From Madurella fahalii (Eukaryota; Ascomycota; Sordariomycetes; Sordariales): a stretch of 64,000 bases of DNA. The notes beneath the pieces were generated by a model. That model was not told the DNA's origin and searched no databases. It saw nothing but the letters and a program-made list of their open reading frames with translations. The stretch spans positions 4,712,001 through 4,776,000 of the forward strand of contig CM056877.1 of the NCBI GenBank assembly GCA_029876055.1, given 5' to 3'. The position numbers and the translations under genes are program-made. Shown one piece after another: positions 10,121 through 20,392 of the stretch (the first letter of the stretch is position 1; each line of letters starts with the position of its first letter).

Positions 10121-13100
10121 CTACATGTACAGGCTCGCCACGGCCGTGATATCCCGCCTAATGAGCTCCTGCGCGGCCGCCATCTTCTGGTACAAGTCCG
10201 GGTCGCCAATGATGCGGGCCGCGTTCTTGACCTCGCGGCACGTCTCGTCCAGACGGGTGATGGTGCGCACGATGGTGCCCTCGAGCACGTCGGTCAGGTC
10301 GGTGATGTTCTTGAAGCTCATGCCGCGCGCCCACTCGTACACGACCTCCATCAGGCCGAAGCGCGGCTTGTTGACAAAGTCGTTGCTCTCGTCGGACGAC
10401 TGGATGACCTGGTGGAGCGTCTGCACGGCGCTGACCTTCTCCGAGATGGCCACGATCGTCTTCATGCCCCTCTCGAGGTTGCCCGTCAGCCGCGGCACCG
10501 ACTCGGTCTTCTCCTGGAACACAAACGCCGAGAGCAGCGCCGCGATCTCGGCGGGCTCGTAGTCGGCCAGCACGTTCTCCAGGATCAGCTCCGTCAGCAC
10601 GAGCTCGTCGCCCGAGTGGATCTCGCACGCCACCTTGCCCTTGAGCTGGATCCGGCTGGCGTCGTCGATGAACGAGAGGTCCTTGAGCACCTGGATCCGC
10701 TGCTCGTAGTCAGGCAGCAGCTGCAGGTTCTGGTCCGAGAGCGCCTGCCGCAGCTGCGCAATGTGCGTCTTGACGAGCCACTGGTCGTGGCACATGGCGT
10801 AGTGCTTGAGGAACTGCTTGCACTCGGCCGCCGTCGACTTGACCGCCTTGACCTCGGCCTCGCGCCGCTTGCCAGCAATGTCGTGGATCTGCAGGCTCTT
10901 GATCCGCCCCAGGTCCATCTCGTCCCAGATGTCCGCCGTCCACGACTTGCAGATCTGGTGCAGCTTGTCCTTGGCCTTGGGGTAGTCCTCCCCGCCGAAT
11001 ATGGCGGGCAAGACCCCCTTGGTGACATGCTTGGTGAGGCAGACCAGGTCGCTGATGGCGACGTGCAGAGTCTTGGTCGCAATCTGCCTCTTGGACTGCG
11101 GTAACGGCGTGAGGTGTTTTCGGAACGCAGGAACAAACGGGAGCAGATCCGTGTCGTTGCGGAGCTCTCGGTTCGTCTTAATCTCGAGAACGTGTAACGT
11201 GGGATTCGCCGCGCTGCTCTTGACGCTCGCCCCCTCGGCAAGGAGGATACCAGGCGTGCGCACGCCTTCTTTCATCCACACAATGAGCCGACCTGGCGAG
11301 AACATCTTCCGGCCCACGGGGTTGACGAGCAGCCCGCGGTACAGCTCCTCAGTCAGCCGCTTGAAATCCTCGCCGGCTTGGTGGCACTCGTCCATGTGGA
11401 CATCGCAGACGGGGCATGCGTCCCGCTTGACCTTGGCCAGATCGGCCTCTCCCAGCTTGACCGCCTTCTCGTGCTCTGGCAAGAGTTGCTGAGTGGCGTG
11501 CTCAGAGAAACTGCGCTTAATCATTTCCTCGATTTTCAGCGCCTCGACGCGGAGAAGGTTCAGAATCATGTTGTACGTGAGGCGGAACTGCGATCGGAGC
11601 TTGCTAGGCTCACCCAGTATCATCTGCCGCAAGTCTGTGACGGGGGGTGCCTCGTCCCCGCCCGGTGGGACGATGATGACCGAACCGACGGTGTCCAGGC
11701 CACGCCTTCCGGCTCTGCCAGCCATCTGGGTGTATTCGCCAGGGAGCAAGTTACGGAACTGGTGGCCGTCGTGTTTCCGGTATCCAGAGAAGACGACCGT
11801 CCTCGTAGGCAGATTCAGCCCCATCGCGAAGGTCTCGGTGGCGAACAGAACCTTGACGAGCGTCTGAGCAAACAGAATCTCGACAAGCTCTTTCACGATG
11901 GGGAGCAGTCCACCGTGATGGACGGCAATACCTCGTGAGAGAAGCTCCCGGAGTCTGATGATCTGAGGGAGGACTCGATCTTCGGGCTTCAACCGCGCAA
12001 TCGATTTCTCGATGATCATGTGGATGGCGCTCTTCTCCTGAGCGGTGGAGAAATCCTGGTTGCTCAGTGCATCCGCATTCTCCTCGCACCGCTTCTTGGA
12101 GAAGACGAAGATGCAGGCGGGCAAAAGGTTTTGCTTCTTCAAGAACTGCACCAGATGCACCCAAAGGTTCTTGTCTTGGGCTGCCGATGTGAAGCCTCCT
12201 GGCCTTCCTGTCCGGCCCATGTGACCCGGAGCATGGCTTGCACGGGGCGGCCCGCCTCTGCCCCGTTGCTGGCCACCTCGGCCCCCTCCACGTTGCTGGT
12301 TGCCGCCCCTTTGGGCGCCGCCACGGCCTCCGCCTCTCTGGTTGCCGCCGCCACGAGACGGCGGTGGTGCTGCGGCGATCGCCTTCTGCTTATCTTTGCC
12401 CTGTATCGCGGAGTTGGCATCCTTCCAGCCCTTCTCCAAGAACCTCTTCTCCGAATCGACAATCTTCCAGATGTTCTTGTTACCCCAAAGATAATGCTCC
12501 AGGGGCACAGGTCTTTTCGGTGTCGATATTACGTATATATCTTTCTGCTTCGTCCGCCCTACCCAGGATGCAAACTCGTAGGTATTCGGGACCGTAGCGG
12601 AAAGGAGGATCAGCGATACATGTTCCGGCAGCATGATGATGACCTCTTCCCACACCACGCCGCGCTCAAAGTCGTTCACGTAATGGACCTCGTCGAAGAT
12701 GACAAACTCGACGTCTCGGATGAGATCGGCCCCGCGGTAGAGCATACTTCGCAGAATCTCGGTCGTCATGATGAGGCAACTAGCCTCGGGGTTGATCTGG
12801 ACATCCCCCGTCAGGATGCCAACTTCGTCGAACGTCTGCCTAAAGTCGCGGAACTTTTGGTTGCTCAGCGCCTTGATCGGCGAGGTGTAGATAGCCTTGG
12901 TCATGTGCTTCGCAGCCAGGGCGATGGCATACTCTGCCACCACTGTCTTTCCTGCCGAGGTGTGAGCCGCAACAAACACCGAGTCACCGTTCTCGAGGTG
13001 GTAAATAGCCTCCTTCTGAAACGTATCCAGCTCGAACGGCCATTCCCTGGCCATGTCGGGCACCAGTTCCCGGAAGTTGGTCATCTCCCGCTTGATATCA

Positions 13101-13978
13101 ACCATGTGCGCCCATTCGCGGCCAGCTTTCCTAGCGCTGGACGCCGCCAGGGTCCCGCGAGGCTCGAGAGCGGGGAACTCGACGGGGAGTATCGAGTCGA
13201 TATCTTCCACATCGCCATCCTCGTCCTCGTCCTTCTCCGCGTCGTCGCCATTGACGGGCGGTTTCTCCCCATCTTCCCCCCGGCCACCGGGGGCGGCTTC
13301 GGGCTCCTGGTCCAGCACCTCCTCCACTTCTTTCGCCTGCCGCTCGCTCTCGGCGTCGGCTAGCTTCCTCCTCTTGCTGAAGTCAATGCCCCGAGAAAGC
13401 CCCGGCGCGACCTCGAGCAGGCCGCCCTCGCCAAGCTTGATGACACGCTCCAGCTTCTTCCTGCTGTCGTCATCCTCCGCAGCAGCCGACGCCCGCAGCT
13501 GGTCCTCAAGCGCCGCCGTCGATTCGATGCCCTCCAAGCCGCCCGGAGCGAAGGGGAAGAAGCCGGCAGCGCCACGCACAAACTCGGCTCGGCCGGCCGG
13601 TTTCCGGAGCATGGAGGTGCTCGTCTTGGCCGTGGCGTGTGACGCCGGGACGGTGACGTTGCGGTAGCCCGTGACGCGGCCCTCGAGGCCATGGCGGATG
13701 AAGCGGGTGACGGTGCGTGACTGGGTTGGCGCGACGCGGAAGAGGAGCGAGTAGTCGGTCGGGGTGTCCCAGCGCTGCTGCAGCTTGTTCAGCCACTCGG
13801 TTGAGAAGGTCGTAGAAGGAGACAGGTATTTCGCTTCGAGCTCGGCCCGCAACTCGTCGGCGTCATGTTTCCGCGGCGCACGAGCGACCTTCTTGTCGAG
13901 AAGATCGTCGATAACATCGAACGAGGCGTTGCCGTCGACATGGAGCCCTTGCATGGCATCGCTGAGGTCCGATGCCAT
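10121..13978 (-). CDS. ski2: Ski2-family superkiller RNA helicase
   Basis: Intronless, 1285 residues from the ATG at 13978 (MASDLSDAMQ), close to the length of yeast Ski2. It is the DExH helicase of the cytoplasmic Ski complex, which feeds mRNA to the exosome for 3'-5' decay. Motifs seen: Walker A AHTSAGKT at about 337-344, DEVH at about 428, SAT shortly after, the GLNLPTRTVVF block, and QMAGRAGRRG (motif VI) at about 750. An RGG-rich low-complexity insert occupies about 535-600 between the two RecA lobes. The N-terminal part has a Ski2-like SPSTTFSTEWLNKLQQRWD segment and an acidic linker at about 240-270. The C-terminal third (LLRVEALKIEEMIKRSFSEH onward) matches the arch and helical bundle region. 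Confidence 0.95.
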   Translation of the reverse strand: MASDLSDAMQGLHVDGNASFDVIDDLLDKKVARAPRKHDADELRAELEAKYLSPSTTFSTEWLNKLQQRWDTPTDYSLLFRVAPTQSRTVTRFIRHGLEGRVTGYRNVTVPASHATAKTSTSMLRKPAGRAEFVRGAAGFFPFAPGGLEGIESTAALEDQLRASAAAEDDDSRKKLERVIKLGEGGLLEVAPGLSRGIDFSKRRKLADAESERQAKEVEEVLDQEPEAAPGGRGEDGEKPPVNGDDAEKDEDEDGDVEDIDSILPVEFPALEPRGTLAASSARKAGREWAHMVDIKREMTNFRELVPDMAREWPFELDTFQKEAIYHLENGDSVFVAAHTSAGKTVVAEYAIALAAKHMTKAIYTSPIKALSNQKFRDFRQTFDEVGILTGDVQINPEASCLIMTTEILRSMLYRGADLIRDVEFVIFDEVHYVNDFERGVVWEEVIIMLPEHVSLILLSATVPNTYEFASWVGRTKQKDIYVISTPKRPVPLEHYLWGNKNIWKIVDSEKRFLEKGWKDANSAIQGKDKQKAIAAAPPPSRGGGNQRGGGRGGAQRGGNQQRGGGRGGQQRGRGGPPRASHAPGHMGRTGRPGGFTSAAQDKNLWVHLVQFLKKQNLLPACIFVFSKKRCEENADALSNQDFSTAQEKSAIHMIIEKSIARLKPEDRVLPQIIRLRELLSRGIAVHHGGLLPIVKELVEILFAQTLVKVLFATETFAMGLNLPTRTVVFSGYRKHDGHQFRNLLPGEYTQMAGRAGRRGLDTVGSVIIVPPGGDEAPPVTDLRQMILGEPSKLRSQFRLTYNMILNLLRVEALKIEEMIKRSFSEHATQQLLPEHEKAVKLGEADLAKVKRDACPVCDVHMDECHQAGEDFKRLTEELYRGLLVNPVGRKMFSPGRLIVWMKEGVRTPGILLAEGASVKSSAANPTLHVLEIKTNRELRNDTDLLPFVPAFRKHLTPLPQSKRQIATKTLHVAISDLVCLTKHVTKGVLPAIFGGEDYPKAKDKLHQICKSWTADIWDEMDLGRIKSLQIHDIAGKRREAEVKAVKSTAAECKQFLKHYAMCHDQWLVKTHIAQLRQALSDQNLQLLPDYEQRIQVLKDLSFIDDASRIQLKGKVACEIHSGDELVLTELILENVLADYEPAEIAALLSAFVFQEKTESVPRLTGNLERGMKTIVAISEKVSAVQTLHQVIQSSDESNDFVNKPRFGLMEVVYEWARGMSFKNITDLTDVLEGTIVRTITRLDETCREVKNAARIIGDPDLYQKMAAAQELIRRDITAVASLYM

Positions 13979-14306
13979 GATGGCGATGTTGTAGCGGAGA
14001 GAAGCGGCCGACGAACACACGGGAATGCAAACAGAATCGAAAGAGAGTTGTCATGGAATGCCTTAGGACTGCTTGATTCCGCGCAAACGACGCCCATTGC
14101 AAAAGCATGCTTGGTTGGGTACTCGAAGATCGTGGGTGGGAGCTTGACCCCGCCAAACACAAAATGTGGGGGGTGAGAGAGCTAGGGGTTAGGGTTCCCT
14201 GCATCAAAGCATCCTTCATTATCGCCCTCATGGATAATGACACGGGGCCATGGTCATCTTGCAACACTCAGTTATTGCTAATCATACCTTGCCATTAAGT
14301 CTGCCA

Positions 14307-15710
14307 TCAAAAACCGTCCATCTCTGCCATTTCTTCCTCTTCCCTCCGAGAATTCGCAAACTGCTCCGCGTCAACCTCCAGCTCTTTTATTACCTCGAAC
14401 TCCTTCTCCGCCTCGTATGCCCTCTCAAACTCCTGCTGTTCGTCAATATCTGCCATTGCCATGAGCGCGTCAAGATCGTCTTCATCGTCCAGAGCCGTAC
14501 TTTTCCCTGCAGGCTGGACTCTGCTGCCGCCGCCTCCGTTCTCCTCTGCTGCTTCCGCTTCCGCTTCCGCTTCCGCTTCCGCCTCGGCCAGGAGTGCATC
14601 TAGGTCATCTCCATCTCCGTCATAGCCTTGGGTAGCTGGATCTTTAGGCCTCCCGTCTCGGATTGTACGTCCCGTAGCAGTTCGTTGGCTGGGTTTCGTT
14701 GGCGCCGTCTGTGCTTCCACTTCCGCCATCAATGCATCCAAGCCATCCTCATCAGGCTCGCCAGTTGGCTGTGGGGTCTTGTTGCTTGACCCGTTTCCAA
14801 AAATGCTTCGGAATGGCGCCGCTGACGATCCGGGTTCTGCCTGCCGAGCTCCAGCGCTTGACTCGGCCTCGGCCATCAACGCGTCCAAATCGTCTCCATC
14901 TGGGACGTCTTGGCTCGCCCCCCTTGATGGCCGAGCATTGCTGGCATTAGCCCGCGGGGTCGCGTTGTAGATGTCGTCGTCTCCGAACAAATCATCTCCC
15001 GTGGGCGTCCTTGCTCGATCCTGCGCGGCCTTCTCGAATATGGGCGCTACTCTGCCAGGCTGCTGCGGTGCCGATGCTTCGTAGATAGGGAACTCCTCTT
15101 CGGCTTCGAAAGTCGCCTTTGGCCGGCTCTCGTCAATCCACCGCATCCGGGCGTTGCGCATCGTCGTCTTGTGGCCTGCCTTCTCGACCATGGCGAGCGC
15201 GTCGAGGAAGGTAGCTTTTGGGAAGAGATCATCGAGCCATTCTTGGTAGAAGGAGAGCAGGCGAGCGGCGTCCGAGAACTAGAGCTGGTCAGTGGTGAGG
15301 TGTTGAGAGTTGCTCAGGGGAGAATCACCTCGTGGCCTTTGCCCTTGAGCTTGAGTCTTGGCGCCATCTTTCGCAGCTTGGGGATTCCCTTCTCTGAGAG
15401 AAGGCTGTAGGCGGCGAGTCAGCTGACAACTCGAATGCAGTGAAAAGCAGACGACGAACCGGGCATCATCTAGCTTTACCCTCGGGACCCGGGGCTTCTT
15501 TTTCAGATCAATCTGTTGCTCTATTCCCAGAACATCGGTCTTATTGTTTTGCTTGTCGCTCTTGTCGTTCTTCTTTGCTGGCTCCGGGCTTGGGGACCTG
15601 AACGGGTCATCGTCGTTGTCCCAGTCGGCAAGGTAGTCATTGATGAAGTCGTTACTGTCCGGCCTCCTGTTTGCAGCATCCGTTGGTTTAGGACCTGCCT
15701 TTGCAGACAT
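14307..15710 (-). CDS. csm3: Csm3/Swi3/TIPIN replication fork protection protein
   Basis: A 432-residue protein in three exons: 15710-15460, 15404-15329 and 15278-14307 (introns 55 and 50 nt). The conserved Swi3 domain spans about 78-155: RVPRVKLDDARLL, then SEKGIPKLRKMAPRLKLKG, then FSDAARLLSFYQEWLDDLFPKA. The partner in the family is Tof1/Timeless; together they stabilise stalled replication forks and mediate the S-phase checkpoint. The second half is acidic and carries four copies of a D-D/G-LDALMAEAE-like motif. One run of alternating Ala-Glu is encoded by a CTTCCG hexanucleotide repeat near 14552-14583. It is divergent from the complex I gene, with 284 bp between start codons. Confidence 0.9.
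14552..14583. repeat. Coding hexanucleotide repeat (CTTCCG)n within csm3
   Basis: Five near-perfect copies of cttccg on the plus strand encode the alternating Glu-Ala run in Csm3. Such in-frame repeats can change in length without frame loss. Confidence 0.8.
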
Positions 15711-15994
15711 TGTGACGACTTTTCTGAGGCTGCTGAGGATCAATGTCCTGTCGTGCTCCAAGTTGAGGGAGAGAGACGCGATAAGGCGCGCCCTGTCGCG
15801 TTAGCATTAAGTGGTTGCGGGTCCACAATGTGGCGCCTTGACCTTGCTGTGGCGGTGCATGGCCTTCCCGCCGCGTTACCGCCTGAGGCACCCACAACCT
15901 CGAGCTTCGACCCAGGAAGCTTCCGACGTGGAAATCGGACCTCAATCGCTGAGAACTCCGCAAACCGCTTGACGACGCTTCGTCGGTCGCCAAG
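15711..15994. promoter_or_regulatory. Bidirectional promoter region csm3 / complex I 21 kDa subunit
   Basis: The 284 bp between two divergent start codons must hold both core promoters. No clear TATA box or named operator was recognised. Confidence 0.5.
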
Positions 15995-16845
15995 ATGTCG
16001 AACACTCCGACCCAGACGTACCAGTTCCCGAGCAAGACAGTCAAGACTGACTACCCTGTGAGTTTGCGGATGCAATTGCTGTCGCATTTCGTCGCTCTTA
16101 CTGACCCCGAAATCAGCTCATCGACAATGACCCGTATGTGCTTGCTCGCCGATCCCGCCCCGCGAACGCATTTATTCGGGACCGAATCTGACTCAATTGG
16201 CCACCTAGACACTTCAAGCGCGTAATTCGGTATGCCCGGCCGTCCGACTACGTGCACGGAGCCGTGGCAGCTGCTGCTGGCCCTGGCCTGCTCTACACCA
16301 TGGAGAAGTTCGCCCCATCATATGTTGGGAAAGGCGGCTTTGCGCAAGCGATGCGCGTGACTGGTTTCATTGGCCTCGCCGGCGGCTTCCTCTATTATTA
16401 CCAGCGCTCCATCCGTACGTGACTCTGAATCCGTTTCCTTTCCGGCGCGAGCCCCCCATCACGACTGGACACTGTCTTTGGGGGGGAGGGGGTTGCCATG
16501 TGATTTGGAGGCTGAGTCAAAAGGTATACGAGGTACGGTGAAAGCGCTAACTTTGGCATAGTCCGGTTCTACGGCATGAGCGAGAACGCCCGGGAGGTCG
16601 AGATGGACATGCGGGAGATGGTGGACAGGGTCAAGGCCGGCAAGTCGCTCTACGGCGAGAGCCAGCTGACTCCCTCCATGCAGGGTGTTGCAGCCCGTCA
16701 GTCGAGATACTCGGCACTCTTCTTCGGCGTCCTCCCCTGGTTCAACTTTGTGAACCATAGCCAGCACGGCGTCGACACAGCCAAGTACTACCAGCAAGCC
16801 GAGAGGGAACTGGAGGCGGAGCGCCTGGCCAAGGGCTCGTCATGA
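15995..16845 (+). CDS. NADH:ubiquinone oxidoreductase (complex I) 21 kDa subunit, fungal type
   Basis: A 189-residue protein in four exons: 15995-16057, 16117-16133 (a 17-nt micro-exon), 16209-16414 and 16562-16845. Joined, they read DYPLIDNDPHFKRVIRYARP, then a hydrophobic Ala/Gly-rich membrane segment (AVAAAAGPGLLYTME), FAQAMRVTGFIGLAGGFLYYYQRSI, then LRFYGMSEN and the charged EMDMREMV block. This matches the N-terminal and fungal C-terminal domains of the Neurospora 21 kDa accessory subunit of the inner-membrane complex I. YSALFFGVLPWFNFVNHSQHGVDTAKYY near the end is a further match. The micro-exon is supported because only it restores the IDNDP sequence in frame. Confidence 0.92.
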
Positions 16846-17457
16846 TTGGAAAGTGCCCGGGTAGGTGGATGCCGCGTGGGGAGCGGGCAGGAGTGGGTGA
16901 TGCAATGTCCTTTATCAACCGCGCGACAGGTGTACATATGAACCTTAGATGACTGGCCCGCGCAGGTCTCGAGTCAACAGGCTCTTTTTCTCTTTTTTGT
17001 TGCGTAAACAAAACAACGGACCATTCATAGGCATGACAGTTTGGAGGCAAGGCCGAGCTCTTCTCACAGACTAATTATTCGCAAACTCCCGGCAGTTTAT
17101 GAAGGACGGAAACATGCGCTGCAGATACGATTCTCATCAGTAACCACAACCCTCGGCAGGCCATTGCTACGTTACGGGCGCTTTAAAGTGTCTCCACTCC
17201 AAGGAGAGCTGTGGGTAAGACGAAGCGTGGGATCTGAAGTGCAACTTTGCAACGGCCGCCAGGCGATATTGACAGTATTTCGATCCCACCCCTGCAAGGG
17301 GTGGCATTCAAGTTTGCAAAATACAATGTATTTCACTAACGGATGCTATGCAGACAATTTCAGCTATACACCCCCTGGATCCTTCGCAAACCTGTTCAGC
17401 CGGACAGCTCCGTTACCACCCCCTTAACGGGTTGCTTGTCCGCCCGCCGGCAGCTGC
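16846..17457. other. Convergent intergenic region
   Basis: Lies between the 3' ends of the complex I subunit gene and the AA9 gene. Nothing recognised; frames here are short and not protein-like. Confidence 0.5.
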
Positions 17458-18541
17458 TCAAGAGCACTGCGAGTAGTATGGCGGAGACACAGCCTTGCAA
17501 GTGAGGCCGCCCTGGAGTATATTGTCAGTTGAGTCTCTTTCAGAAAAGAAACGGGGTTCTGAGGAGATATGGACGTACCGCACATTGGGTGCAGCCCGAA
17601 TACCCAGTTCCACCACACTGGCCGTACGCAGCCACGGTGCACGCTTGAGCGTCACCACCGCCCGCGGGAGCGCCGCTGGACGGAGCAACAGCGGTGGGGG
17701 ACGAGCCAACCTTGCAGGTCGACTCGCAGCCGGCGCAGCCGGAGCCAGGCGTCTTGTTGGTGCCGCCCGAGTAGACGGCGGGCCCAGGAGCGATGTAGCT
17801 GCTGAGAGCACTGTGAATGTCGACCCTGATGCCAGGGTCGCCGGAGCTGTAGGCGCCGGGGAACCGGACGGTGGCCGGGCTGGCGTTGCCGCCGCCCTCG
17901 ACGGTGATCTGGTAGCAGCTCATGTAGAACTGCGCGCCGCCCGCCTGGCCGGCCGTGTGCAGCGCCAACGCCTCGGCGCGCAGGAGGTAGTCGCCCGACG
18001 GGATGTCGGACGGGATCTTGACGTCCATCTTACCGCAGCACGTGCTAAGGTCCCGCGTGCCCCAGTTGTCGTCGTCGCCGGACCGTCCGCCGGACTTCTT
18101 GGACCACGAGTTGGAGAAGATCTTGAACCAGCCCGTGGAGCCGTCCGCCGTGGTCGCATCGGCCACCTTGGTCAAGTAGACCTGCACGGGGCCATAGTGG
18201 GCGCCTCCGATGGCCTCGTTGTTGCATGAGCGGTCGCCGGGTTGCTGGTGCATCTCAACGGTCACCGTGCCGCCGGCTCTCACAGGGCACTTCCCGCCGA
18301 CGGGGCGAGCGCCGGCGTTGCAGATAAAGTCCCGGCTCCCAACATTTGTGACGGGCGAGTTGGATGCGGGCAAGCGGACGCATGAGGAACCGTGCTGCGC
18401 GAGTTAGCGTGATACGGACGGAGGACAGCGAGGTTGACGTATATAGTCGGTGCCGTCCACCCACAGCTGTTGGAAGGTGGCATGGCCGGCTACTTCACGA
18501 GCAGCAAGGGCCGACAGAGCGGCGATGAACGTCGACTTCAT
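17458..18541 (-). CDS. AA9 lytic polysaccharide monooxygenase with CBM1
   Basis: Secreted copper enzyme that oxidatively cleaves cellulose. Predicted 322 residues in three exons: 18541-18443, 18394-17579 and 17511-17458. Residues 1-19 are a signal peptide (MKSTFIAALSALAA...VAG). The mature protein starts with His20 (HATFQQLWVDG), the first ligand of the copper histidine brace. The second histidine is probably in LALHTAGQ; the axial tyrosine lies in QFYMSCYQ. A Gly/Ser/Ala linker leads to a C-terminal CBM1 (YGQCGGTGYSGCTQCA...CKAVSPPYYSQC). The first intron is odd: the position that keeps the frame and restores the family sequence starts with ATACGT, not GTACGT, though branch point (GCTAAC) and acceptor are normal. 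A GT four bases on breaks the frame. The gene could therefore be impaired. Confidence 0.85.
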
Positions 18542-20392
18542 GGCAGTTGTTGCCCGGTCCGGGTGTTAACAGATACAAGCTCGGTGCAAGGGATTGATTT
18601 GTAAAGAAGACACTAGGGGGGGGGGCCGCCGCGTACAAGCAACATGCGAGGTGGCTGACATGTACCGGCGCTATATACGTCGTCTTCGGCCTCTGGGTAG
18701 CCATGCCAGCCGTCATAACGGCAGCCAGAGCTGCCTATGCGGCACATCCGAGTCAATTACCGGCCGCACTGGCATGGTTGACCAGGGAAACCTGTGTGGT
18801 CTCTTCTCGGCCTCACTTGATCCTTGCGACCTGCCGAGATGGGGCGTCCGGGGCCCCGGACTGGCTGAGCATGTACCATGGTATTGAACACTATACCCCG
18901 GATTTTGATCGCGCTCCATATCGTGGGAATCAATATGAAGCAGGCCGCCACGCGACTGGCAATGGCGGAAAGGGGCTCGGTGGGATTGGTGGCTCATTGT
19001 GGGAGCAATATCCACGGCTAATTTACCCGGGATGGCGGCACCCACAACCCCCGGGCTTCCTTAATGGGCCAGGGCAGAAGTGGCTTGAATATCCGTTCCG
19101 GTTATATATTGTATATGGACCAACACCTACCGAGCGGCTGCCGAACCGTCACGTTACGGTTGATGGGTTGGGCACGATGGCTGAAGGCTCGTATCCAGAT
19201 TCGAAACGATTCCACGTCTGACCGGAGCCGAAGGGAACCATGCGATAAGCGAGTGTGCAATGGATCTTTTTCATCACTCTAGAGAGCACTGTTACCGGGA
19301 CTTTTGAACATCAAGTGCCGCCGGTCTGCAAGACCTAGATTGCCTGCAGTCGGTCTTATGCTGGGGCCCAATGGCTGGCCGTTGCAAGCTGGAATTTTCA
19401 TTGCGCACTGCCTGCGACTGATTACTCTGGCATGGATGCAACAGACGGCGAAGGCATTCAAACATGGTTGAGTGCTGGGTAGAGAGAACTCGACTTTGGG
19501 ACGAATGAATCCTTCGGAGAGACAAGGGTGAGGTGAGGTACGTAGGAGCCGCGGAGCCCCTGCCTTTGGTATTTATCTCCTTTTTTCCCTCTCCCATCGA
19601 TTCTTCTATTAATTACTACATCACCAACGGATTTTATTCTGCCCGCAGTCTGATCTAGCGACATCAGCTATAAGATGGCTTAATTCAGACCGATGCCCGG
19701 CGATAGAGCCCGAGGGTTGATCGATTATTCGTACCATTGCGAAAAGAGTGTCGCGAACGACAACAACTCGCAGAGTCCCATATGGAGTTGTTCCTATCGC
19801 CTACTGGCTTCATACTCTCTTTCACAGCTGGAGCCGAACGACCTCGCCTATTGACGAATCCTGACGAGGACGAAGCTCCTCCGAGATGTGAAGAAGTTGA
19901 CGCTGGGGACTAATTCATCCTTTCACAGAGGAAGGTATTAGGTGTGAACTCGTATCTACTCGCTAATTCCGTCTTTACCGCCATTTCTTCTCGCGCATTC
20001 TGTCCGTTCTTCCGCTTCCTACTAGACCTGAAGCCAGACGCATATCTGGCAAATGGGATTCTTTCTGTGTGCTTGGCGGTCCCGGAAAGAGCACAAGATT
20101 TGACGATCTCCTCGCGCGCTCCATGCAGCCCGCCCAATCACCGCCGTGCCTGCCGAGTCGGACTGCCGTTCGAAGCTGTCGTGGCACCTGAGGTCATAGC
20201 GACGATACACGCAACAATTATATTTGCCCCGTAAAATATTGACACATTCCGTACTTCTTCCCATTACACTTGAATTGCTCCGCCGTTTGAACACCGGCTA
20301 GCCCGCCGACATTCCCCTAGTCGGTCACCCAGCTGCTAATTTCCAAGTTGCCGGGGCTCCTGCTCGTTCTGAACATTGATTGAGATGCAAAC
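18542..20392. other. Divergent intergenic region
   Basis: Upstream DNA of both the AA9 gene (minus) and the lactonase gene (plus). A G9 run lies at about 18617. A 172-codon plus-strand frame from 18703 has unusual composition and no family match, so I do not call it. No other structure recognised. Confidence 0.5.

Noticed and set aside
12020..13363. 447-codon plus-strand frame
   Set aside because: Antisense shadow of the Ski2 helicase coding sequence.
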